Shown: positions 40,701-47,346 of the stretch, in pieces | Layout: each line of letters begins with the position of its first letter | Numbering within the stretch: the stretch's first letter is position 1 | Assembly (NCBI GenBank): GCA_963756185.1 | Contig: CAVWMS010000001.1 | Span: forward strand, 310,001 to 374,000 | Reading direction: 5' to 3' | Origin: DATAXI01 sp963756185 | GTDB lineage: Bacteria > Verrucomicrobiota > Verrucomicrobiia > Chthoniobacterales > Chthoniobacteraceae | DNA length: 64,000 nucleotides | The notes under the pieces: model-generated | Databases searched by the model: none | The model's input: only the letters and a program-made list of their open reading frames with translations | What the model was told of the DNA's origin: nothing | Program-made: the position numbers and the translations under genes

Positions 40701-43431
40701 TCTCGGGACCACTCCGCTCGATTACACCGTTTTGTCGGATTCGGAGATCACCGCGACGGTGCCATCGGGCGCATCCAGCGGCCTCATCTCCGTGGGCAAC
40801 CTCCTGGGGGCCGTGAACAGCGCCAGTACCTTCACCGTCACCGCGGGCCCCAGCAACGATGACTTTGCCAACAGCATCCCGCTGACCGGCGCAGACGTGC
40901 ACGTGACCGGCGCGAATGTGGGCGCAACCAAGGAGTTGGGCGAGCCGGATATCGCTGGCAATCCCGGCGGCGCGTCGGTCTGGTGGTCGTGGACGGCGCC
41001 GGCGGACGGCGTCTATGCCATCAGCACGCTGGGCAGCAATTTCGACACGCTGCTCGGCGTTTACACCGGTGATGCCGTTGACGCGCTGACGCTGGTCGCG
41101 CAAAACGATGACGACCCGGCCGGCGGTGTGACCAGTTACCTAACCATCGATGCCACGGCCGGAACGGTATACCGGATTGCGGTCGATGGATTGAACGGAG
41201 CCGAGGGTTCGATTGTCCTGAGCATCTATCCTCAGGAGGCGAGCACGGACCTTTATTCCACCGGATTCGAGGCGAAGGATGGGTTCGTCTCCGGCCAGCC
41301 CCTGACGGGGCAGCCGCTCGATCTTTCAGGGGGCGCGAAATGGACCACCGTGGGCACCGGGGGAAATGGAATCGTCACCGGGTTTGACGCGATGCCGGGC
41401 CAGCAGGCCTATGTCGGCTACAACCCGCCGACCACGCCGGGGGACGGCGGGGTATTTGCCTATTATCCCATTGACTTTTCGCCGATTAGCGCGGGCCAGC
41501 CGGTGGTGACCTTTACCGTCCTGATGGCGATCAATGACTCGACCAATTTCAATTACGACGACTTCCAATGGCGGCTCTATAACAAGGAGGGCCATAACTT
41601 CTTCACCCTTGATTTCGCCAACGAAGACCTGCAGGTCTACTATCTCCAGGACGGGGCGCGCGACTATGTGCCGACCGGCGTCCAATTTGCCAATAACACG
41701 GCAATGTCGCTCAAGATAACCATGGATTTCGCCCATAATAAATGGAGCGCCACGTTGAATGGCTCGACGCTGGTGACCGACAAGGCCATCCGGACCGGCT
41801 CGGCCCCGCTGGATGTTGGCGACATGGATGCCGTGTGGCAGATATACAATGCCGATGCTCCGGGCAATAACTATATGGTCTTCGATAACTACTCGCTCGA
41901 GGCGCAGCAGAATCCAACGCCCCACATTACCTTCCAGCCGCAAAGCCAGAGCGTGGTCCAGGGTAACCCGGTCAATTTGTCCGTGGTCGCCACCGGCCAG
42001 GAGCCGCTCTATTACCAATGGATGTTCAATAACAAGGCGCTGCCCGGTGAAAATACCGCGGTGCTCGACATTTCGGATGCGGGACCTTTCAACGCGGGCA
42101 GTTATACCGTCCAGGTGAGTAACGCGGTGGGATTGGTCACGAGCGCGCCGGCGAAGGTGACGGTCTCGCCGCAACCGGCGATTCCTTCCGCGACGATCCA
42201 GCCAGGCAGTCAGACGGTCGCGGCGGGATCCGCCGCGCTCTTTTCCGCGACGCCGACCGGCTATCCCGCGCCGACGCTGCAATGGATGTTCCAGGGAAAT
42301 CCCATCAAGGGGGCGACAAGGGCGACATTGCGCGTGCCGAACGCGCAGGCGGGAAACGCGGGAGCGTATACCGTGGTGGCATCGAACGCGCTTGGCAGTG
42401 GGACCAGCAGCCCTGCGACGCTGGCAATAGGCAAGTCGTTCGCTTCGCAAGCGGGCAATTTCGACGGGCTCATTTACAATGGCGCCGTGGGGGGCGGCCT
42501 GCTGAAAGTAACATTGGGAGCAGGCGGGGCATTCAGCGGATCGATAATCCTCGGGAGCAGGAGTTACCGGTTGGCCGGCGCCTTCAACGCCGAGGGCGAA
42601 TGGCAGGGCACGGTGGGCAAGGCCGGCGCATCGCAGGTGACTGTGAACCTGCAACTGGCGCTGAGCGGCGCCAACGAAATCACGGGGAGCATTGTCGCGG
42701 GGGGAAACACGCAAACCTCGACCGCGTTGCGCGATAACTTCAATAAATCGGGGAATCCGGCGCCGGAGATGCCGGCTTACACGCTGGCGCTTACGGGAAC
42801 GGGGCAGGGGCTTCCGCAAGGCATTGGGTATGCCGCGATCACGGTGGACCAGGCGGGGAATGTGCGCGCCACGGGCCGCCTCGGGGATGATACGCCGTTC
42901 ACTGTATCGAGCACCGTTTCGGATGGGGGGACGTGCCCAATCTATACGGCGCTCTATAACTCAACCGGATATATTGGCGGATTGGTTACCTTCGAGCCGC
43001 TGGCGCAAACCGATTTGGATGGCGCCATGAATTGGTTGCGCCCTGCGGAAAACAAACCGGGGGGATTCTCCGCGGGGTTCGAAGGTAACGTATCGGCCTC
43101 CGGTTACATTTATACGCAGCCGAACCATGATGCCGCGGCGATTCCGCTGGATACGCAGCACCAGGGTTCGATTACCTTTTCCGGGAGCGTGGTCAATAAC
43201 CCGGTGATCGGGCAGCTCTCCCTGAGCCCGACGGGCGCATTGCTGGCGAGCGGCACTTCAGATATCAAGTTATCGCTCGCGCCGAAGAGTGGCGTCTTTT
43301 CGGGAACGTTGAATCTCGGCTATCCGAAGCCTGTCCCGTTTGCGGGAGTCTTGATCCAAAGGCAGGATGGAGGCGAAGGGCTGTTCGAAACACCCACGGT
43401 ATCCGGCGAAGTGCAGATCACTTCGCCGTAG
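37741..43431 (+). CDS. Giant secreted S53 (kumamolisin-type) serine peptidase with accessory domains
   Basis: This 1896-residue exported protein begins with a signal peptide (LRKLLILLSLLAVATGGVRA) and a pro-kumamolisin activation domain (about 25-180). The sedolisin S53 catalytic domain follows (about 195-530): a Glu/Asp pair in GEETLDTEWTSGIA, the oxyanion Asp in VASGDDGA and the catalytic Ser in GGTSWAAPTWAG. C-terminal to it are three copies of an IPT/TIG-like module, each followed by a bacterial pre-peptidase C-type module (GEPEIAGNPGGASVWWAW and close copies). After these come a lectin/jelly-roll-like region, two immunoglobulin-like domains (PQSQSVVQGNPVNLSVVATG) and a C-terminal barrel-like part. 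S53 peptidases work at acidic pH. No partner gene is adjacent. Confidence 0.9.
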   Translation: MVFLRKLLILLSLLAVATGGVRAASQPRTLLPDSIKALDPHRVRAVRALRKEHLGKEMEFQIALRMRDFPKLLKRMATGEVISHEEMEARYLPLPADYDAVIRWAKQEGFTVTQTDPLRLGVFVRGTIAQIQNATQAQFQEVTVADGTYTSAVTAPSVPASLGAAVLGLNGLQPHIHLEHMQSVQPQVANEPPYLVKEIMNAYGATGLGYDGTGETIAILIDTFPQSSDLTAFWTYNDIPQSLSNIQEIQAVAGTLDPVSGEETLDTEWTSGIASGANIRVYATADLSFTDLDKGLQRILSDLPNEPSMHELSISLGLGENDVSSSQKETDSQYFANITNYGVSIFVASGDDGAVMDGVLQPSYYASDPNVTGVGGTSLYLYSTGAIEAETGWNGSGGGESTFFARPDWQVGNGVPSGTTRCVPDVASVADPNTGAYIYLKGTAQQVGGTSWAAPTWAGFCALINEARTQNGLPPLGLLNPRIYPLLGTSSFRDIVTGSNGGFQATPGYDLVTGLGTPVMSALLPALSNGASTTPEVTTFKPVAGPAGTSVAITGVNLERVTNVEFSGSTAQFTIDSANSISATVPQGAVTGPITLISGTTASVSSIDFQVVPLPTNDDFANAAGISGTSGQVMGSNLGATRETGEPEIAGNPGGASVWWAWQAPGNGTYTFSTAGSSFDTIEAVCTGTAVNVLTVIASNDDYGTSVTSSVTFTATAGTIYYINVDGYDGAEGAITLTWEENAAVPVISGFTPQMGSEGTVVTISGANFLGTSGVTLGGTVAGFNVVSDTETTITVPQGAQTGPIAITGPLGTAVSSGNFVVVQPVSNDDFINAAVIDGPSGTITGNNQGATKEPGEPDIAGNPGGASIWYSWTPASTGPETFTTFGSTFNTLLGVFTGPNVASLTPVAEDAAYGNTVTSSVTFLAYAGTTYHIAVDGFDGATGNVVLNWAKDDALPVIDGFSPTSGPPDTTLEITGSNFTGATSVSLGTTPLDYTVLSDSEITATVPSGASSGLISVGNLLGAVNSASTFTVTAGPSNDDFANSIPLTGADVHVTGANVGATKELGEPDIAGNPGGASVWWSWTAPADGVYAISTLGSNFDTLLGVYTGDAVDALTLVAQNDDDPAGGVTSYLTIDATAGTVYRIAVDGLNGAEGSIVLSIYPQEASTDLYSTGFEAKDGFVSGQPLTGQPLDLSGGAKWTTVGTGGNGIVTGFDAMPGQQAYVGYNPPTTPGDGGVFAYYPIDFSPISAGQPVVTFTVLMAINDSTNFNYDDFQWRLYNKEGHNFFTLDFANEDLQVYYLQDGARDYVPTGVQFANNTAMSLKITMDFAHNKWSATLNGSTLVTDKAIRTGSAPLDVGDMDAVWQIYNADAPGNNYMVFDNYSLEAQQNPTPHITFQPQSQSVVQGNPVNLSVVATGQEPLYYQWMFNNKALPGENTAVLDISDAGPFNAGSYTVQVSNAVGLVTSAPAKVTVSPQPAIPSATIQPGSQTVAAGSAALFSATPTGYPAPTLQWMFQGNPIKGATRATLRVPNAQAGNAGAYTVVASNALGSGTSSPATLAIGKSFASQAGNFDGLIYNGAVGGGLLKVTLGAGGAFSGSIILGSRSYRLAGAFNAEGEWQGTVGKAGASQVTVNLQLALSGANEITGSIVAGGNTQTSTALRDNFNKSGNPAPEMPAYTLALTGTGQGLPQGIGYAAITVDQAGNVRATGRLGDDTPFTVSSTVSDGGTCPIYTALYNSTGYIGGLVTFEPLAQTDLDGAMNWLRPAENKPGGFSAGFEGNVSASGYIYTQPNHDAAAIPLDTQHQGSITFSGSVVNNPVIGQLSLSPTGALLASGTSDIKLSLAPKSGVFSGTLNLGYPKPVPFAGVLIQRQDGGEGLFETPTVSGEVQITSP

Positions 43432-43449
43432 CAGATGAAAGTGGTCTTG

Positions 43450-44994
43450 CTAAGTGGGCAGATAGCCGCGCGCCAGGGTGATATAGGATGCAACCTGGTT
43501 GGCGATCCATTGGTTATCCCGGTGTAACTCGACCGACATGAGGCGGGCGACGGTGGGCGCGGCTTCGATGCTGGCGGCGGCGTCAAGCAGCAGGGAACGG
43601 GTGCGGCGCGCGAGGATATCCTCGACGGTGCGCGCCATTTCATTGCGCACGGCCCAGATGACTTCGGCCTCGGTATAGGGCAGACGCGGGTGGATCGTCA
43701 TGGACCGCCCGAGGGCTACGATTGCCGGTTCATCGGAGCCATGGACGGCAAGAGCGTTGTTCGCCCCCGGCGTTTCCATCCATCCATGCAGGCGCAGGGA
43801 TGCGGTGTGGCATGGACGCGGATCGAGGCGGGCGCTCTTGCTTGCGTGATCGATGACATCCTCGGCCATCTTGCGGTAAGTGGTCCACTTACCCCCCGCA
43901 ATCGTGACCAATCCGGACGAGGAGAGGACGATGGCATGCTCGCGCGAGATGGATGCGCTGCGCCGCACCGGCCCGGCGTGGACGAGGGGACGCAGGCCGG
44001 CATAGGCGCTGAGAATTTGCGCGGGCTGGGGCGGGGCGGCGAAAAAGCGCGCGGCGGTGCCGAGGATGAATTCGATTTCCTCGGCCATGGGGCGCGGCTC
44101 GACGACGATATCCTTCACGAGATGATCCGTCGTGCCCACGATGAGGTGGTCATGCCATGGTATGGCAAAGAGGATGCGGCCATCGGATGTGCGCGGGATC
44201 ATCAGCGCGCTCGATCCAGCCAGGCACTCGAGCGGCAGCACGACGTGCGCCCCCTGGCTGGCGGTGATGACCGGCGGCGCGGCGGGTTCGTCGAGCCGCC
44301 GGATGGCATCGCAGAAAACGCCCGTCGCATTGATGACAACGCGCGCGGGAATCTCCCGTTCCTGGCCGCTCTCCTCGTCGCGAATGCGCACTCCGTCGAT
44401 CCTTCCCGAGCGCTTCATCAGGCTGACGACCGGCGCGTAATTGAGAATCGCCCCGCCGTGATCCGCGATGCTTTGCGCCAGCGTCACCGCGAGCCGCGCA
44501 TCGTCGAACTGCCCGTCCCAATAAGCGACGCCGCCGCGCAGGCCGGCGGGACTCAATCCCGGCAGACGTTCGAGAACCTCGCTTTTGGAAAGCGCGCGCG
44601 ATGGCGCCAATCCAAGCCGCCCGGCCAGCAGGTCGTAGAGCTTCAGGCCCGTCGCGTAAAAGGGAGTCTCCCACAGCGAGCGCGCGGGAATGACGAACTC
44701 GAGCGGGTGCACCAGGTGCGGCGCGTTGCGGTAGAGCAGGCCGCGCTCGCGAAGTGACTCGACCACCAGCGCGACCTGCCCGCTGCGCAAATAACGGACG
44801 CCGCCGTGGATCAACTTCGTGCTGCGGCTCGACGTCGCCTTTGCGAAATCGTGGCGCTCGACCAGCACCGTGCGATAACCGCGCGTGGCCGCGTCCAAAG
44901 CCGCTCCCAATCCCGTGGCGCCGCCGCCGATGACGCAAACGTCCCACGGTTGCGCGGCGCCATCGATTGCCTTGAGAGAATCCTCGCGTGTCAC
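43450..44994 (-). CDS. glpD: Glycerol-3-phosphate dehydrogenase (FAD)
   Basis: GlpD oxidises glycerol-3-phosphate to dihydroxyacetone phosphate at the membrane and feeds electrons to quinones. The GTG start at 44994 overlaps the glpK stop in GTGA. The N-terminal FAD fingerprint is DVCVIGGGATGLGAALDAAT, followed by FAKATSSRSTKLIHGGVRYL and later SAYAGLRPLVHAG and GGKWTTYRKMAED. The C-terminal domain (about 390-514) is the usual helical cap. The same frame is open far upstream, but only as the antisense-free shadow of glpK; that extension is not real. Confidence 0.95.
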   Translation of the reverse strand: MTREDSLKAIDGAAQPWDVCVIGGGATGLGAALDAATRGYRTVLVERHDFAKATSSRSTKLIHGGVRYLRSGQVALVVESLRERGLLYRNAPHLVHPLEFVIPARSLWETPFYATGLKLYDLLAGRLGLAPSRALSKSEVLERLPGLSPAGLRGGVAYWDGQFDDARLAVTLAQSIADHGGAILNYAPVVSLMKRSGRIDGVRIRDEESGQEREIPARVVINATGVFCDAIRRLDEPAAPPVITASQGAHVVLPLECLAGSSALMIPRTSDGRILFAIPWHDHLIVGTTDHLVKDIVVEPRPMAEEIEFILGTAARFFAAPPQPAQILSAYAGLRPLVHAGPVRRSASISREHAIVLSSSGLVTIAGGKWTTYRKMAEDVIDHASKSARLDPRPCHTASLRLHGWMETPGANNALAVHGSDEPAIVALGRSMTIHPRLPYTEAEVIWAVRNEMARTVEDILARRTRSLLLDAAASIEAAPTVARLMSVELHRDNQWIANQVASYITLARGYLPT

Positions 44995-46493
44995 GGGCGA
45001 ATCATCGGCGCCGCCCAATGGAGCGACCGCTCGACCGCGCGATGCCAGGTCGAGCTCAGCTCCTGCATTTCCGCTGCGGAGCGGCCCGGCTCGAACCGGC
45101 GGTCCACGGCCCAGTGCGCGGCAATTTCGTCGCGGCTCTTCCAGAATCCGACGGCGAGTCCCGCCAGGCAGGCCGCGCCCAGCGCCGTCGTCTCGACCGA
45201 GCGCGGGCGCACCACCGGCACGCGGAGAAGATCGGCCTGGAATTGCATCAGGAAATCGTTCACCGCCGCGCCGCCATCCACGCGCAGCTCGCGCAGCGGG
45301 AGATTGGAATCGCGTTCCATCGCCGTGAGCAGGTCGGCGCTCTGGAAGGCAATCGATTCCAGCGTCGCGCGCGCCAGGTGCCCGGCCTTGGTCCCGCGCG
45401 TCAAGCCGACGATCGCCCCGCGCGCGTAGGGGTCCCAATGCGGCGAGCCGAGCCCCGAAAAGGCCGGCACAAAATAAACGCCGCCATTGTCGGGAACAGT
45501 CGCCGCCAGCGTCTCGACCTCCACCGACGACCGGATGATCCCCAGGCCGTCGCGCAGCCATTGCACCGCCGCGCCCGCGATGAACACGCTTCCCTCGAGC
45601 GCGTACTCGGGCCGCGCGCCGGTCTGCCACGCCACGGTGGTGAGCAACTGATTCTGCGATGCGCGCGCCTCCGCGCCTGTCGTCATCAGCAGGAAACATC
45701 CGGTGCCATAGGTGTTCTTCGCCATGCCCGGCTCGAAACAGGCCTGGCCAAACAGCGCCGCCTGCTGGTCGCCCGCGATGCCGCCGATCGGAATGTCCGC
45801 GCCGAAACCATTCGGCCCCGCCGTGCCGCAGACGTGGCTCGACGGCGCCACCTCCGGCAGCACCGCGCGCGGCACGCGCAACAGGTCGAGCAATTCGTCG
45901 TCCCATTGGCAGCGGTGAATATCGAAAAGCTGCGTGCGTGAGGCGTTGGTGACATCGGTGACATGAAGCCGGCCCTCGGTGAGATTCCACGTCAGCCAGG
46001 AATCGACGGTGCCGAACGCCAGTTCGCCGCGCTCGGCCCGCGCCCGCGCGTCGTCCACGTGGTCGAGTATCCATTGCAATTTCGTGCCTGAAAAATAGGG
46101 ATCGATCACCAATCCGGTGCGCTCCTGGATCAACTCACCCGCGCCGTCCGCGCGCAGTTTTTCGCAAATCGACGCTGTGCGCCGGTCCTGCCAGACAATC
46201 GCGTTGCAGACCGGCGCGCCCGTTTTGCGGTCCCAGAGCAGCGTCGTCTCGCGCTGGTTGGTGATGCCGATTGCCGCCACGTCGCGCGGATGGACCCGGG
46301 CGCGGGCCAGCACCTCCGCGGCGGCGGCGCTTTGCGACGACCAGATGTCGTCGGGCCGATGCTCGACCCAGCCGGGCCGCGGAAAAATCTGCTCGAACTC
46401 CTGCTGCGCGGCGCCGCACGGCTGCCCCTGCGCATCGAAGAGGATCGCGCGCGAGCTGGTGGTGCCCTGGTCGAGAGCGAGAACGTATTTCAT
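44991..46493 (-). CDS. glpK: Glycerol kinase
   Basis: GlpK phosphorylates glycerol with ATP. The 500-residue protein shows the FGGY-kinase features: ALDQGTTSSRAILFD (phosphate 1), ITNQRETTLLWDRKTG, NAIVWQDRRT, IAGDQQAALFGQACFEPGMA and ELRVDGGAAVNDFLMQFQAD near residue 405. Length and motifs are those of a normal enzyme. It is the first gene of glpK-glpD with overlapping stop/start. No glpF transporter or glpR regulator is nearby. Confidence 0.97.
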   Translation of the reverse strand: MKYVLALDQGTTSSRAILFDAQGQPCGAAQQEFEQIFPRPGWVEHRPDDIWSSQSAAAAEVLARARVHPRDVAAIGITNQRETTLLWDRKTGAPVCNAIVWQDRRTASICEKLRADGAGELIQERTGLVIDPYFSGTKLQWILDHVDDARARAERGELAFGTVDSWLTWNLTEGRLHVTDVTNASRTQLFDIHRCQWDDELLDLLRVPRAVLPEVAPSSHVCGTAGPNGFGADIPIGGIAGDQQAALFGQACFEPGMAKNTYGTGCFLLMTTGAEARASQNQLLTTVAWQTGARPEYALEGSVFIAGAAVQWLRDGLGIIRSSVEVETLAATVPDNGGVYFVPAFSGLGSPHWDPYARGAIVGLTRGTKAGHLARATLESIAFQSADLLTAMERDSNLPLRELRVDGGAAVNDFLMQFQADLLRVPVVRPRSVETTALGAACLAGLAVGFWKSRDEIAAHWAVDRRFEPGRSAAEMQELSSTWHRAVERSLHWAAPMIRP

Positions 46494-46627
46494 GGGAGGA
46501 CGACTCGAACCTTAAACTCCCCGCCGCCGCCGGTCGAGACCGGGCGTTGCCAGCGTCGGCCAAACGTGCGAATTGTTGCTTTCAATTGACGCTGACGCCA
46601 GTATGGTGCGCGCCACGAAAAAAGCCT

Positions 46628-46698
46628 TACCCCGTGGTGTAATGGTAGCACAACAGACTTTGACTCTGTTTGTGGAGGTTCAAATCCTCCCGGGGTAG
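46628..46698 (+). tRNA. tRNA-Gln(TTG)
   Basis: Acceptor TACCCCG pairs with CGGGGTA, the D-loop has GG, the anticodon stem ACAGA pairs with TCTGT around CTTTGAC (anticodon TTG) and the T-loop is TTCAAAT. The discriminator is G, and CCA is not encoded. It is a canonical gene, in contrast to the array at 21.7-22.5 kb. Confidence 0.96.
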
Positions 46699-46782
46699 CT
46701 TGCGGGTCTACGTCAAAGTTTGGGCGCGGGAGCGGGTTTTTCAGCCTGCGCCAATGGCCCCGACCCTGGATTTTTGGAGGGC

Positions 46783-47037
46783 TCAACGATAGACTTCACG
46801 TCGATGGCGTACCCGCAGGATCCGCACGCACCTCGCGCGGTCATCAATGTCATAGATTACCCGGTAATCGCCAACGCGAATGCGCCAGCCGGGAGGTGAA
46901 CCGGCAAGTTTTTCGGAACCCACTGGCCGGGGCGAATCTTTCAGGCATCGAATCGCCTCGATGACGCGGCCAAAAACATCCGGTGCCAGCCGGTTGAGGT
47001 CTTTTTCCGCACCGCGTTCGAGGAGAATCTCATGCAC
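46783..47037 (-). CDS. RelE/ParE family toxin
   Basis: The 84-residue protein has the compact RelE/ParE fold: LLERGAEKDLNRLAPDVFGR, then GSEKLAGSPPGWRIRVGDYR and VIYDIDDRARCVRILRVRHR, ending in REVYR. These toxins cleave mRNA on the ribosome (RelE) or block gyrase (ParE). Catalytic basic residues (Arg in WRIRVGDYRV and the C-terminal His-Arg) are present. Its start overlaps the antitoxin stop by 8 bases. Confidence 0.9.
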   Translation of the reverse strand: MHEILLERGAEKDLNRLAPDVFGRVIEAIRCLKDSPRPVGSEKLAGSPPGWRIRVGDYRVIYDIDDRARCVRILRVRHRREVYR

Positions 47038-47266
47038 GGGCTTTGCGCTCCGCCAGGAACGCTTCGAGTGAGCGAAAAGCCATTGGTTTCTTCCGCCGTT
47101 CTTTCAGCCAACTGGCATCCTGAGCGTCCTCAGCACGCTCCAGGAGGGCTTTGTACTCCTTGATGGGGAGGATTACCGCGGTAGGCTTCCCATTCCGGGT
47201 TACCACTTGAGGCTCTTTCAGAATCTTTGTACTCACTGGCTGATGTGTAGTCATTACAGCATGCAC
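47030..47266 (-). CDS. Phd/YefM family antitoxin
   Basis: The 78-residue protein has the Phd/YefM N-terminal fold (STKILKEPQVVTRNGKPTAV then ILPIKEYKALLE), which binds operator DNA, and a C-terminal helical tail that would wrap the toxin. ATG at 47254 (MTTHQPVS) is an alternative start. It precedes and overlaps the RelE/ParE toxin gene. The inverted repeat CACCGAAGG/CCTTCGGTG (47264-47272, 47303-47311) covers its start region and may be its operator. Confidence 0.88.
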   Translation of the reverse strand: MHAVMTTHQPVSTKILKEPQVVTRNGKPTAVILPIKEYKALLERAEDAQDASWLKERRKKPMAFRSLEAFLAERKARA

Positions 47267-47346
47267 CGAAGGCGCTCGATGGTCAAAGCTTCGGTTTTCG
47301 GTCCTTCGGTGAATCCGGGCTGCCTTCCCTTTGCATTCGCCGATAT

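Noticed and set aside
43450..46074. A single 874-codon minus frame across glpD and glpK
   Set aside because: Its N-terminal 360 codons are Arg/Gly-rich shadow translation of glpK in another frame; the glpK frame has the full kinase motifs and glpD starts at GTG 44994.
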